Source: DATJOJ01 sp035507035 (GTDB lineage: Bacteria; Acidobacteriota; Terriglobia; Terriglobales; Acidobacteriaceae). From it: 64,000 nucleotides of DNA. The notes below the pieces were generated by a model. The model was given only the letters and a program-made list of their open reading frames with translations. It had not been told where the DNA came from and ran no database searches. The stretch spans positions 1 through 64,000 of the forward strand of contig DATJOJ010000019.1 of assembly GCA_035507035.1 (NCBI GenBank), written 5' to 3'. Both the position numbers and the translations under genes were made by a program. Of this stretch, positions 53,783-63,317 are shown in pieces (the stretch's first letter is position 1; each line of letters begins with the position of its first letter).

Positions 53783-54568
53783 TCAGTGATTTATTTTCGA
53801 TTGCGATGCATCATTCTGCGATTTGCCCTCTTTAGGTTCACCGACAACCATGAGCAGCCATCCACTTCCAGCCCGGATTGCGATCTTGTGGCTGGATACC
53901 AGCACGATCTGCCCAAGGGGCGCAGTTTCTCCCGAACTCGCGATCTCCACATCGCTCAAACCATAGGTCCCGCAAGCCGCGCTGGAAAACACCCATACGG
54001 CTTGTTCGCGGTCATAGCCGGGCCCACTCGCACAGCCAGCAGCAGGGTTGGGAGTGAGCTTGATCAGCACCGAACTTCCCTTTAGCCACTTGCCCGAGAG
54101 GCCTCCACTCGTCCCCACTTTCCTCCAATCGCGCCTGACGATGTCTCCACCGACCTGGCGAGTGACCCACTGGTCCGCAGCAAATACATCGGAGCTCATA
54201 CTGATTGGAGCTTGTGCGTCCCAGACATTGAATTGAGAAGCCAGGGCTAACAGGCCCGTGGTGATGGAGATTGTATTTCCGTGATCTTTAATCGCGTCGA
54301 ACTGCACGACAACCCGGGAGCCAGACGGTCCCGACCGGGTGACCCTCACAACGTGACCAATTACGCGTGAGAGTCGGGGAATTTTTTCGCCGGATGGCAA
54401 TGGTACGTCCTGCATGACACTACCCTCCAGCTTTTTGCCTTGGAGATCTTTGGCGGTGTTCAAGCTAGAGGCGAGCATTATAGGTATCACCGTCCCAGCC
54501 GGAATCTGGCTGGAAGGATTCGGGGAAACTACCAATGCCATGGCTAACGCTAGAGAAAAGATTTGCAT
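53783..54568 (-). CDS. Secreted protein of unknown function (261 aa)
   Basis: ATG 54568 starts a signal peptide (IFSLALAMALVVSPNP). The mature protein is mostly beta-strand with GTVIPIMLASSLNTAKDLQGKK near the start, which resembles the beginning of TrbI/VirB10-like secreted domains seen in acidobacteria, but I do not assign a family. The C-terminal part (GSGWLLMVVG) is hydrophobic. It converges with the respiratory operon and is divergent from the gene at 54688. The longer frame up to 54676 has no signal peptide and was not used. Confidence 0.68.
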   Translation of the reverse strand: MQIFSLALAMALVVSPNPSSQIPAGTVIPIMLASSLNTAKDLQGKKLEGSVMQDVPLPSGEKIPRLSRVIGHVVRVTRSGPSGSRVVVQFDAIKDHGNTISITTGLLALASQFNVWDAQAPISMSSDVFAADQWVTRQVGGDIVRRDWRKVGTSGGLSGKWLKGSSVLIKLTPNPAAGCASGPGYDREQAVWVFSSAACGTYGLSDVEIASSGETAPLGQIVLVSSHKIAIRAGSGWLLMVVGEPKEGKSQNDASQSKINH

Positions 54569-54687
54569 GCTCGCTATAGGATACCGTGCCGCGCCCTGCC
54601 CCTTGAATCCCGCTCCCCACGCGCCTTCTCGGTGTATAATCTCGTCCGAGTTTGATTCAGCTGTAACCAATAACAACAGGAGACGAT

Positions 54688-56454
54688 GTGAATTACATTC
54701 GCAAGCGATTCGTTCGCACTTCCACCCCCGTATTTGCCCGCCGCACTACCATCATGCTTTGCCTTCTGGCTATGGCATTGTCGAGCGCCGCGGCCTTCGC
54801 GCAGACGGGATTTACGGGAATTTTTGGTGGCGGCCCGTTTTACAAGGGAAATGCCGAACCCAACATCCAGGAAATCGAGAATTCCGGCTTCACCGAAGCC
54901 ATTGTCTGGAGCGTCGAAGTCAGCAGCGTAGGCGACTTGAATTTTAACGGCGAGTTCCCCCTGACCTCGGGCGGCGTCTACGTCGGCAACAATACCTATC
55001 CGAATTTCCCCGCCGATATGGCGCAGTTGAAGCAAGGCACCGTCAAGCGGGTCACTTTCAGCGTCGGCTCCTCCAACTACGGAGACTGGGAAAACATCAC
55101 CTCTCTCATCGAGTCGCAGGGCACCGGCCCGACCAGCATCCTCTATAAAGACTTTCAGGCCCTCAAGGCGGCCATCCCCGCGCTCGACGCCATCGACTTC
55201 GATGATGAAAACAGTTACAACTCTCCCACCAGTGTTCAGTTTGCCGTGATGCTCGGCCAACTCGGTTATCACGTCATGCCCGATCCCTATACCAACAACA
55301 GTTATTGGATCAACCTGGTGTCACAAATCAATACACAGCTCCCGGGCACGGTCGACGGCGTCCATCTACAAACTTACGCCGGCGGCGCCGGAAATAGCCC
55401 CTGCGTGAATTGGAATTTCGGAAACGTTCCCGTCTTCCCGTTCGTGTGGGATCAGGTTGACACTCCCGCCCAGACCGAGACCATCATGAGCGGCTGGCAT
55501 AGCCAGTGCGACATCATCGGCGGCGGCTTATGGATTTACGATGACATCGTTGGTACCGGCCTTGCCGCCCAATACGCGACCGCGATCAACACCGGCGTGG
55601 GGGCGGCCGGCTTTACGCTTTCCGGACCCAGCAGTTTGTTCCTGAATCAGAGTGGCACAACCGGAGGCCTGATCACCATCTCGCCAGCCAATGGATTCAA
55701 CGGCACAGTGACGCTCACTCTTTCGCAACTGCCAAAGGGAGTCAAAGCCGGGTTCAAAGGTCAAGGCAACACGCGAAAGATGGGATTTGAAGCCGATTCC
55801 ACCGCTGCCACCGGACTTTTCCCCATCACCCTTACCGGTACATCCGGCAATATTCAGAACAGCATAACGTTCACTCTCGGGGTTAGCGGTGCCGTCGGCC
55901 AAACCGGCGTCGGTACGCAGGTTGATCTTTCCTCGCAGTTTGACCTCTACGGCATTTACAAAGACGGCAGCAAGTACACCACCGGCGGATTGGATGGCCA
56001 GGGTTATTCCTACTCGGCGAATCTGCTGACCACTTCGCGGGTAATGAACAACGTTCTATTTAACTTCGGTCCTGCGAATGAACCGGACGCAGTCGCTTCC
56101 AGTGGCCAAACCATTTCCGTGCCGCAAGGTCAATATTCAATTCTTGGGCTTCTGGCAAGCGGCATCAACGGCAACCAGCAGTCACAAACCTTGACCATTC
56201 ACTACACCGACGGCTCCAGTCAACAAATCGTACAAAGCTTCAGCGATTGGTTCACTCCGCAGAACTTTGCTAACGAATTTGAAGGAGTCGCCATGGCCTA
56301 TCGCAACCACGAAGACGGCACCAAGGACAAGCGGACCTTCAGTCTCTACGCGTACCGTTTTGTTTTGAATCCGACTAAGACCGTGCAGAGCATTACCTTG
56401 CCCGACAACTCCAACGTGGTTGTGCTGGCAGCGACTCTAGTGAACGCGAAGTAA
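54688..56454 (+). CDS. Secreted GH18-like protein with Ig-like and carbohydrate-binding-like domains
   Basis: GTG 54688 follows AGGAG. A signal peptide (IMLCLLAMALSSAAAFA) leads to a domain of about 290 residues that looks like a TIM barrel. LDAIDFDDE near 166-174 matches the chitinase family 18 catalytic pattern (DGxDxDxE) except for Ala in place of Gly. An Ig-like domain (FTLSGPSSLFLNQSGTTGG) and a C-terminal beta-rich domain follow, the latter ending SITLPDNSNVVVLAATL as in carbohydrate-binding modules. It may act on a beta-1,4-glycan, but substrate residues cannot be judged. A TATAAT at 54635-54640 may be its -10 box. Confidence 0.65.
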   Translation: MNYIRKRFVRTSTPVFARRTTIMLCLLAMALSSAAAFAQTGFTGIFGGGPFYKGNAEPNIQEIENSGFTEAIVWSVEVSSVGDLNFNGEFPLTSGGVYVGNNTYPNFPADMAQLKQGTVKRVTFSVGSSNYGDWENITSLIESQGTGPTSILYKDFQALKAAIPALDAIDFDDENSYNSPTSVQFAVMLGQLGYHVMPDPYTNNSYWINLVSQINTQLPGTVDGVHLQTYAGGAGNSPCVNWNFGNVPVFPFVWDQVDTPAQTETIMSGWHSQCDIIGGGLWIYDDIVGTGLAAQYATAINTGVGAAGFTLSGPSSLFLNQSGTTGGLITISPANGFNGTVTLTLSQLPKGVKAGFKGQGNTRKMGFEADSTAATGLFPITLTGTSGNIQNSITFTLGVSGAVGQTGVGTQVDLSSQFDLYGIYKDGSKYTTGGLDGQGYSYSANLLTTSRVMNNVLFNFGPANEPDAVASSGQTISVPQGQYSILGLLASGINGNQQSQTLTIHYTDGSSQQIVQSFSDWFTPQNFANEFEGVAMAYRNHEDGTKDKRTFSLYAYRFVLNPTKTVQSITLPDNSNVVVLAATLVNAK

Positions 56455-56492
56455 ATAAACGGGTCTCTGATCGCGAACCAGAAAAAAGAACC

Positions 56493-56518
56493 AGGGCGTT
56501 GGCTACCACCAACGCCCT
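56493..56518 (+). terminator. Hairpin terminator after the GH18-like gene
   Basis: AGGGCGTTGG at 56493-56502 and CCAACGCCCT at 56509-56518 form a perfect 10-base stem with a 6-base loop. A short T-run (CTCTTT) follows, and an A-run (GAAAAAAG) precedes it, so it could also stop minus-strand transcription. Confidence 0.8.
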
Positions 56519-56564
56519 AACTCTTTGCATACCAAGACACTCGCCCCGCATCTATAGTTAGTGC

Positions 56565-57623
56565 ATGTTCAACGCAAAAGCTTACTCTGCCGCTGGCCCC
56601 ACATCGCCGATTGCGTCTACTAAAATCACGCGTCGCGATCCAACTGAAACCGATGTGCAGATCGAGATCCTTTTCTGTGGTATCTGCCATTCCGATCTTC
56701 ACTCCGTCCGCAACGAGTGGAGCGAATTCATGCCCACCGTTTTCCCCATTGTCCCTGGGCATGAAATCGTCGGTCGCGTCACCAAAGTTGGCTCCGCGGT
56801 CAAGAAATTCAAGGCGGGTGATCTAGCGGCCGTCGGTTGCATGGTCGATTCGGACGGTACCTGTCCCGAGTGCCGCGCCGCCAACGAGCAGTTTTGCCCG
56901 AACATGGTTCTCACCTTTAATTCCCCGGACAAGCATCTCGGAGGAGTAACCTACGGCGGCTACTCCGAAGCTGTCGTCGTCGATCAGCGGTTTGTTCTTC
57001 GCGTTCCCACCAACTTGAATCTGGCCGGAACCGCGCCTCTGCTTTGCGCCGGAATCACCACTTACTCGCCCATGCAGCATTTGGGCGTCACCAAAGGAAA
57101 GAAAGTTGGCGTAGTTGGCCTTGGCGGCCTCGGGCACATGGGCGTGAAGTTCGCACACGCCATGGGAGCACACGTGGTCGTCTTCACCACCTCCCCGAAC
57201 AAGAAAGAAGATGCGCAACGCCTCGGCGCCGACGAAATCGTAGTTTCGCGCAATGCGGATGAAATGCAGAAGCACGTGGAAAGCTTCGATTTCATTCTCG
57301 ACACCGTTTCCGCCGCCCATGACATCAACGCGTATATCAACCTGCTCCGCCGCGACGGCAATATCACCATTGTGGGCGCCCCGCCGCAACCGCTCCCCGT
57401 TGCCGCCTTCAACTTGATCATGCGTCGCCGCTCTTTTTCAGGTTCGAGCATCGGCGGAGTCGCCGCGACTCAGGAAATGCTCGATTTCTGCGGCAAGCAC
57501 AACCTCACCGCCGAAGTTGAGGTCATTCCGATTCAGAAGGTTAACGAAGCTTACGAGCGGCTTCTAAACTCCGACGTCAAATACCGGTTCTCGATCGATA
57601 TGGCGTCGCTTAAGAATGAGTGA
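56565..57623 (+). CDS. Zinc-type alcohol dehydrogenase (YahK/CAD-like) with altered structural zinc site
   Basis: This 352-residue enzyme oxidises or reduces alcohols and aldehydes with NADP(H). The catalytic zinc motif GICHSD lies near 39-44, GHE at 65-67, and the nucleotide fold is VGLGGLGHMGVK. In the structural zinc loop the first Cys of C-x2-C-x2-C-x7-C is Asp 97, with C100, C103 and C111 kept. It may bind zinc through Asp or not at all. An aldo/keto reductase follows 26 bases after, so the two may form an aldehyde-handling pair. Confidence 0.9.
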   Translation: MFNAKAYSAAGPTSPIASTKITRRDPTETDVQIEILFCGICHSDLHSVRNEWSEFMPTVFPIVPGHEIVGRVTKVGSAVKKFKAGDLAAVGCMVDSDGTCPECRAANEQFCPNMVLTFNSPDKHLGGVTYGGYSEAVVVDQRFVLRVPTNLNLAGTAPLLCAGITTYSPMQHLGVTKGKKVGVVGLGGLGHMGVKFAHAMGAHVVVFTTSPNKKEDAQRLGADEIVVSRNADEMQKHVESFDFILDTVSAAHDINAYINLLRRDGNITIVGAPPQPLPVAAFNLIMRRRSFSGSSIGGVAATQEMLDFCGKHNLTAEVEVIPIQKVNEAYERLLNSDVKYRFSIDMASLKNE

Positions 57624-57649
57624 AGCAAAAACCATTAAGGAAAAATATC

Positions 57650-58642
57650 ATGCAGAAACGCAAACTCGGAAAAAGCAATCTTGAAGTATCGACTCTCGGC
57701 CTCGGTTGCATGGGAATGAGCTCCGGTTTCGGCCCGCCGAAAGACAAGCAGGAGATGATTTCGCTGATCCGCAAGGCGGTTGAACTGGGCGTCACTTTCT
57801 TTGACACCGCCGAAGTCTACGGTCCGTTCATCAACGAAGAACTGGTCGGCGAGGCTCTCGCACCACTCCGCAAACAAGTGGTCATCGCTACCAAGTTCGG
57901 CTTCAACATCGATCCCTCCACCGGCAAGCAGGCCGGAACCGATAGCCGCCCCGAACACATCAAGCAAGTCGCCGACGCCTCACTCAAGCGCCTGAAGACC
58001 GATGTCATTGACCTGTTCTATCAGCACCGCGTCGACCCCGGCGTCCCTATTGAAGACGTCGCCGGAGCTGTGAAAGACCTTATCCACCAGGGAAAAGTGA
58101 AGCATTTCGGCCTGTCCGAAGCAGGCGTGGAGACAATCCGCCGCGCTCATGCGGTTCAGCCGGTCACGGCTCTGCAGAGCGAATATTCGCTGTGGTGGAG
58201 AGAACCGGAAGCCGAAATCTTCCCGGCTCTCCAGGAACTCGGCATCGGGTTCGTTCCCTTTAGTCCGTTAGGAAGAGGTTTTCTGACCGGCCATATCAAC
58301 GAGAGCACGAAATTCGAAAAGAACGATTTTCGCCACATTCTTCCTCGTTTCACCGAGGAGAACCGCAGAGCAAATCGGGCCCTCGTCGAGGTGCTCGGCA
58401 AATTTGCCGCGGCCAAGAAAGCGATGCTGTCGCAAGTTGCACTGGCTTGGTTGCTGGCGCAAAAACCGTGGATCGTTCCTATCCCCGGCACCACCAAGCT
58501 GCATCGTCTGCAAGAAAACCTTGGAGCTCTGAATGTCGATCTAACGCCGGATGATCTTCACCAGCTCGATGTCGCCGCTTCAAAGATTCCGGTGCAAGGC
58601 GCTCGCTATCCTGAGGAATTTCAGAAGTTGGTCAATCGTTAA
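57650..58642 (+). CDS. Aldo/keto reductase
   Basis: ATG 57650 follows AAGGA; an earlier in-frame ATG at 57620 overlaps the ADH stop and was not used. The 330-residue TIM-barrel protein has the catalytic Asp and Tyr in FFDTAEVYG, Lys in IATKFGF and His in FYQHRVD, and closes with IPGTTKLHRL. It reduces aldehydes or ketones with NADPH. It resembles the YajO or AKR13 group. It is probably co-transcribed with the alcohol dehydrogenase. Confidence 0.92.
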   Translation: MQKRKLGKSNLEVSTLGLGCMGMSSGFGPPKDKQEMISLIRKAVELGVTFFDTAEVYGPFINEELVGEALAPLRKQVVIATKFGFNIDPSTGKQAGTDSRPEHIKQVADASLKRLKTDVIDLFYQHRVDPGVPIEDVAGAVKDLIHQGKVKHFGLSEAGVETIRRAHAVQPVTALQSEYSLWWREPEAEIFPALQELGIGFVPFSPLGRGFLTGHINESTKFEKNDFRHILPRFTEENRRANRALVEVLGKFAAAKKAMLSQVALAWLLAQKPWIVPIPGTTKLHRLQENLGALNVDLTPDDLHQLDVAASKIPVQGARYPEEFQKLVNR

Positions 58643-58673
58643 ACAAAGAGAAATCTCGTCGGGTCTCAGTACG

Positions 58674-59825
58674 CTAAGCAGGAACCTCGCTGGCCGAGAT
58701 ATTATCTCGAGCCAATGCGTTCTTACCTGTCCACATCTCGTCGGCAGCGGTCATGAAAATAACCAACGCCGCCAGCAGAATGCCGCCAAGAATATCGGAA
58801 ACGTAATGCCACTCCAGTCCCACGATGGCGACCACTAGCAGCAGGTTATATGCGGCCAAAGTCATGCAGATCCGCCTCCATCGTCTCAAGTACCACAGGA
58901 TGATCAGTGGTTGGGCGATGTGCATGCACGGGAAGGCAACGAAATACTGAAAACGTATGCGAGGAGGGGGAATGTGCTGCCACAGGCCTTGCGCCGTCGC
59001 GATGGTTGATTTCTGTGCGCCGTAGGTTAACAAGTCATGCGGAAAATGCGTAAAGTGGTCCTGGCAGAGATAATAAGGTCCATGACTTGGCCAAAGAAAG
59101 AACACCACAAACGTAATGTAGTACGCCATCAGGATGCTACCCACGAACTGCACTCCCCGCCTCCAGCCAAAATACACAGAGGTCAAAATTAAGCAGGCCC
59201 CAATCAGCGGGAACAAAGAAACGTAGATGAATTCTAAAAACTGAAAAAAAGAAGCAGGAAACACCCGCGTCCCCCAATGTACGATTTCGGAGACAGAGTT
59301 TCCCCGCAGCAACCAAAGGTCTGCGCGGTAAAAGAACAAATCATAGGCGGCAAAGAAGCGGATGGAAACCACGATCAGATTGTAGGCAGCAATGAGGACA
59401 AACCCCAGGAATAGATACAGGGCGGGCAGTCCGATTCTGGCCGCAGCATGGCGAAGCGCTCTTGCGCCACATCTCTCATAAAATTCCAGCACCGCAACTG
59501 CGTCGACGGTGAAAACCAAACTTGCCGACCAACTGAACAACCAACCCAGTGTGAACGCGTACGCCAGAATCAATATCAGCCGCAGCTTTTCGCGTTGGAT
59601 TTTTTTCCCTAGCGGGATGACCGTTTCGCTTGGGGGAAAGCCGATCACGAACAGGATCGTCGCTACAAACATCGCCTCCGAGCCGAAAACCAACCAGTAG
59701 CTATGAGCAAGATCGAACCAGGCAACTTGGGTGGGCAATCCTAATTTCCGAAGTAGTGGAACCACCGCCACCAAGAGTGCGGCCGTAATCCAGAAGTGAA
59801 GGTTCTTTTTCAGCGAGATACCCAA
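58674..59825 (-). CDS. PAP2/Aur1-like lipid phosphatase or phosphotransferase
   Basis: This 383-residue membrane protein has about ten hydrophobic helices. Two motifs match the Aur1/Ipt1 branch of the PAP2 superfamily: FPCMHIAQP and WHYVSDILGG, which hold the two catalytic His and the Asp. WPSHGPYYL comes before them. Members transfer or remove a phospho-alcohol headgroup on lipids. Acidobacteria have unusual membrane lipids, so an inositol- or glycerol-type headgroup role is possible, but not shown. The gene stands alone. Confidence 0.78.
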   Translation of the reverse strand: MGISLKKNLHFWITAALLVAVVPLLRKLGLPTQVAWFDLAHSYWLVFGSEAMFVATILFVIGFPPSETVIPLGKKIQREKLRLILILAYAFTLGWLFSWSASLVFTVDAVAVLEFYERCGARALRHAAARIGLPALYLFLGFVLIAAYNLIVVSIRFFAAYDLFFYRADLWLLRGNSVSEIVHWGTRVFPASFFQFLEFIYVSLFPLIGACLILTSVYFGWRRGVQFVGSILMAYYITFVVFFLWPSHGPYYLCQDHFTHFPHDLLTYGAQKSTIATAQGLWQHIPPPRIRFQYFVAFPCMHIAQPLIILWYLRRWRRICMTLAAYNLLLVVAIVGLEWHYVSDILGGILLAALVIFMTAADEMWTGKNALARDNISASEVPA

Positions 59826-60020
59826 CGTGATCCGAGATTCTAGAGTCTAGGCCCTCCGTAAGCAAGCCTAGGGCTCGCAAAAGAACCGTTGTACGGTATT
59901 ACTGCTGGCGGGAATATTCTGCCAGCCTGGATATCCGGCTGCGGTACGATCCTGAAGATTAACCCGGCGTGTTGAAGAGCAACGTCCCGTTTCGCGTGAT
60001 TCAGTGAGCACGCAAATAGC

Positions 60021-60052
60021 GAGGGCATCTGCGATAAATTCGCGATGCCCTC
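60021..60052 (-). terminator. Hairpin after the HAF-repeat gene
   Basis: GAGGGCATC at 60021-60029 and GATGCCCTC at 60044-60052 form a perfect 9-base stem, and GCG/CGC inside extends it past one bulged T. It lies 23 bases after the minus-strand stop at 60075. No T-run follows on that strand, so termination is likely but not certain. Confidence 0.6.
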
Positions 60053-60074
60053 TTGGCGCTTGGCCCTGCGCACT

Positions 60075-61106
60075 CTACTGCGGTGTCAGCAGAACCGAGT
60101 GTAAATTTCCTTGACTGTCCTCGCCGCTGCACACGATCTGTCCCGCGTCGTTAACGCTTTCCGCCTCTATTAACGTCAACCCCGACCCCTGCGGAACCAG
60201 TTCGTTCAAATCCTGCATTTTGCCGTTCCAGACGAAGGCATGATCCTCGCCACCCTCCGTTTGCGCTTGCCCCACGACCACGCCGGAGTCATTGATTCCA
60301 AATCCCCACGAAGCGCCCAGTTGTGCGAGCGCGCCTAAATCCTTCATCTTTCCCGTAGGGTCCGTGATGAACGCATGCGCCGAGCCATTCGCCAGATATG
60401 CAATCCCCGTGGCCTGGTTACGATTGTTGACTGCATAGGCTTGGCTCATGCCCCCGCCCAGCGAGCCCATCGCAAACATCTTTCCTTTGAACCATGCGAA
60501 CCCGAGCAGCGGATCTTGATCCGAACCAGTGTAGGATGATCCGACCACCACCCCGGCCTTATTGACCCCTTGCGCGCTGTTCCACCAATCGGTTCCCTGC
60601 GGTGCTCCCAGCGTGCCCAGATCGATCATCTTCCCTCCAGTGTAAAGAAACGGATGATTGCTTCCGTCCGCCGTCACTGCCGAGCCAACCACATCGCCCG
60701 CGTCGTTGATGCCATAAGCGACCGCCGATCCGCCGCCCAAGTCACCAATATCGACAAGCTTGCTTCCTTTCGAGACAAACGCGCGATACGTGCCCGCCGC
60801 ATTCGTCGAATATCCGGCAACCTGCCCCGAGGAATTGATGGCGTTGCCGATCCCGGAATCTCCTCCGAGCGTGCCGAGATTGGCGAATTTGCCATGGCTA
60901 TAAATAAAGACGCTGCTTTTCCCGCTGTCACCGCCGGGACCAGCCGCGCCGGTAATTTGTCCAGTGGCGTTGATCGCCCGCGGCACGGCAAATCCGTCTC
61001 CCGGCGGGGCACCAATATTCACCATGCTGTAAGTTTGAGCAAAAGCCATCGAAGCTGCCGCAATCATCAGTAGCAGCCAGGTCATTCGCAAGCGGCGCGA
61101 GATCAT
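60075..61106 (-). CDS. Secreted HAF-repeat protein
   Basis: A signal peptide (MTWLLLMIAAASMAFA) leads to about six repeats of the HAF kind: an element such as GINDAGDVVGSA, then HAFV or HPFLY, then LGTLGG or LGDLGGG. The 343-residue protein is exported and probably forms a beta-propeller. Its role is unknown; HAF proteins are abundant in acidobacteria and relatives. A hairpin follows the stop. Some 195 bases separate it from the divergent HD gene. Confidence 0.85.
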   Translation of the reverse strand: MISRRLRMTWLLLMIAAASMAFAQTYSMVNIGAPPGDGFAVPRAINATGQITGAAGPGGDSGKSSVFIYSHGKFANLGTLGGDSGIGNAINSSGQVAGYSTNAAGTYRAFVSKGSKLVDIGDLGGGSAVAYGINDAGDVVGSAVTADGSNHPFLYTGGKMIDLGTLGAPQGTDWWNSAQGVNKAGVVVGSSYTGSDQDPLLGFAWFKGKMFAMGSLGGGMSQAYAVNNRNQATGIAYLANGSAHAFITDPTGKMKDLGALAQLGASWGFGINDSGVVVGQAQTEGGEDHAFVWNGKMQDLNELVPQGSGLTLIEAESVNDAGQIVCSGEDSQGNLHSVLLTPQ

Positions 61107-61302
61107 AAGTAGCCTTCCTCCGAGGTTTTGTCGGGAGCCTACGCATTGTCCCCAATCGCCTCGGTGTAGTTGTCAGAGAAATGTAAAAAGCTTGTCACCA
61201 GACGTACTTAGGCCTCCTCGAACGCCACCCACTGTTCACCCGTCACAAAGCCCTGTGCCCTGCCGCACTCCTTCTTTTCTGTCCGGGCGATAGCCTGAAA
61301 TC

Positions 61303-61881
61303 GTGCCGACAAAGACCGCCGAGACCCACGAAGTCGTGGCCCACCTGTGGCCGGAAATCGCCTGGATCGAGAAGCCAAGGCTGCGCGAGCAGGTGACTCA
61401 GACCTGGATTCGAGCTCTCGAACGCAGCCCGCTCACGCCCGACGATCTGAATGAGATTCCCTTCACGCTTTTAGTGCCGAACTGTCCCGTCACTTTTATG
61501 CAGCACAAACGCTGCGTCGTGCACATCGCTCGTCGAAGCGCAGAAGCCATGCAGCTATTCATGGGACAAGCCTTGCCGATCGATCTCGACACCGTAATCG
61601 CGGGTGCAATTCTCGCCGATGTCGGCAAACTGCTGGAATACGAACTCGGTCCCGACGGCAAGAGCCGCCAGAGTGAGCGTGGCGAAGCTCTGCGCCATCC
61701 TTTTACCGGCGTAGCCTTAGCCCTCGAGTGCGGCGTGCCCGACGAGGTTTGTCACATCATCGCTACTCACGCTGCCGAAGGCGATCTGGTCAAGCGCACG
61801 ACCGAGGCTTACATCGTTCACCACGCCGATTTCATGGCGTTCTTGCCATTCAAGAATCCCAAGAACATGAAGGGAACATAA
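61303..61881 (+). CDS. HD-domain protein with altered metal site
   Basis: This 192-residue protein starts with GTG. Its helical HD fold is seen in HKRCVVHIARRSAEAM (first His about 74), IAGAILADVGKL and ATHAAEG. In the core the HD pair reads A105-D106, so one metal-binding His is missing, and hydrolase activity is doubtful. It lies 2 bases before the MmgE/PrpD gene and is thus part of the same message, with an aconitase-family gene after that. Confidence 0.8.
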   Translation: MPTKTAETHEVVAHLWPEIAWIEKPRLREQVTQTWIRALERSPLTPDDLNEIPFTLLVPNCPVTFMQHKRCVVHIARRSAEAMQLFMGQALPIDLDTVIAGAILADVGKLLEYELGPDGKSRQSERGEALRHPFTGVALALECGVPDEVCHIIATHAAEGDLVKRTTEAYIVHHADFMAFLPFKNPKNMKGT

Positions 61882-61883
61882 AC

Positions 61884-63308
61884 TTGTCAGCCACCAAGGC
61901 AGCCGCTGTCCCGAACCAAACCGTCACCGCTCAAATGGCTCGCTGGGCCGCCGCTCTCGAGTATAAACATCTATCTACGGAAGCTATTTACCAAGCAAAA
62001 CGCTTCCTGCTGGATTCGATCGGCTGCGCCCTCGGGGGCTACAAACAGCACGACGTCGCGATCGCGCTCGAAGTCCTCGACGAAATCGCCGGACGGGGCC
62101 CGGCAACTGTGGTCGGCACCGGCAGACACGTTGATCCCGTCTCCGCCTCGCTCGCCAACGCGCTCATGATCCGTTGCATGGATTACAACGACATCTATTG
62201 GAAGCAGGATCCGTCGCATCCCTCCGACATCTTCCCGGCAGCCATCGCCTGCTGCGAACGCGAAAAGAGCAGCGGCAAAGAACTGATCGTGGGACTGGTA
62301 CTGGGCCATGAGTTCGAAATGCGCCTTTGCGAAGCCGCATTCCCCGGCATTCGCGAGCGTGGCTGGCACCACGCAACCTTGACTGCATTCGTGTCACCGA
62401 TTGTTGCCGGGCGGACACTTCATCTCCGCTGGCAGCAGATCCAGCACGCCATCGGAATTTCCGCCAGCCGCCACGCCACCTTCGGTGCAGTGACCGCCGG
62501 CAAGCTCGCCATGATGAAGAACACCGTCGATCCGCTCGCCACCCAAAGTGGTGTGCTCGCGGCGTTGATGGCCGAGAAAGGCTACACCGGCCCCGAGCAC
62601 GTGATCGACGGCAAAGAAGGCTTAGCTCATTGCTTCGGTCCCGAGTGGAAGCTGAATTTCTTGACCGACGGCCTCGGCGACTCCTGGCGCATCACGCAAT
62701 GCGGCATGAAGGCATTTCCGACCGAAGCCCTCACGCACACGCCGATCTCCGCGGTTTTGGATCTCGTCAAAGAGCACGATCTCAAGCCCGATGACGTGAC
62801 CAAGATTCAGATTCGTTCTCTGGCGCGAGCTGCCGATATTCTTTCCGACCCCAGCAAGTACGACCCTCGCACCAAGGAAACTGCCGATCACTCGCTGCCC
62901 TATGTGATCGCGGCCGCGCTGGCCGAACGCCAGGTCACGCCGGTTCAATTCACTATGCAAAAGATCATGGACCCGGTCATCCGCGCGCAACTGAAGAAAG
63001 TGGAAGTCCTCGCCGATCCGGAGATCGAGAAGGTTTTCCCGGCACTGCAGCGCGTGGTCGTCAACATTTCGACCACCAATGGCCAGACTTTTACCCGGCA
63101 GTTGGATTATCCCAAAGGCGATCCGCGAAATCCGCTCACTGACGCCGAAATCGAAGAAAAGTTTTCGGCCTTGGCAGAGGGAGTTTTATCCGCCGCCGTC
63201 CAAAAGAAATTAAAGGATGCCATCTGGAATCTGGAAAAGATTGATTTGGTCAGCAAGCTGATGCAACTCACCAAAGCCGGTCGAAGTAATCAAACGAAGA
63301 AGACGTAG
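61884..63308 (+). CDS. MmgE/PrpD-family dehydratase or decarboxylase
   Basis: This 474-residue protein has the MmgE/PrpD signatures: LLDSIGCALGGY near 37-48, ALMIRCMDYNDIYW, HHATLTAF and KAFPTEALTH. Family members include 2-methylcitrate dehydratase, cis-aconitate decarboxylase and iminodisuccinate epimerase. I set the start at TTG 61884, just after the HD gene stop with GAAGGGA upstream; a longer frame from 61728 lies within the HD gene. With the aconitase-like enzyme after it, a tricarboxylic acid substrate is likely, but the pathway is not clear. Confidence 0.88.
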   Translation: MSATKAAAVPNQTVTAQMARWAAALEYKHLSTEAIYQAKRFLLDSIGCALGGYKQHDVAIALEVLDEIAGRGPATVVGTGRHVDPVSASLANALMIRCMDYNDIYWKQDPSHPSDIFPAAIACCEREKSSGKELIVGLVLGHEFEMRLCEAAFPGIRERGWHHATLTAFVSPIVAGRTLHLRWQQIQHAIGISASRHATFGAVTAGKLAMMKNTVDPLATQSGVLAALMAEKGYTGPEHVIDGKEGLAHCFGPEWKLNFLTDGLGDSWRITQCGMKAFPTEALTHTPISAVLDLVKEHDLKPDDVTKIQIRSLARAADILSDPSKYDPRTKETADHSLPYVIAAALAERQVTPVQFTMQKIMDPVIRAQLKKVEVLADPEIEKVFPALQRVVVNISTTNGQTFTRQLDYPKGDPRNPLTDAEIEEKFSALAEGVLSAAVQKKLKDAIWNLEKIDLVSKLMQLTKAGRSNQTKKT

Positions 63309-63317
63309 GCGTGAACC

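Noticed and set aside
59847..59871. CTAGGC/GCCTAG hairpin near the PAP2 gene
   Set aside because: It is short with a 13-base loop and lies upstream of that gene; no function could be supported.
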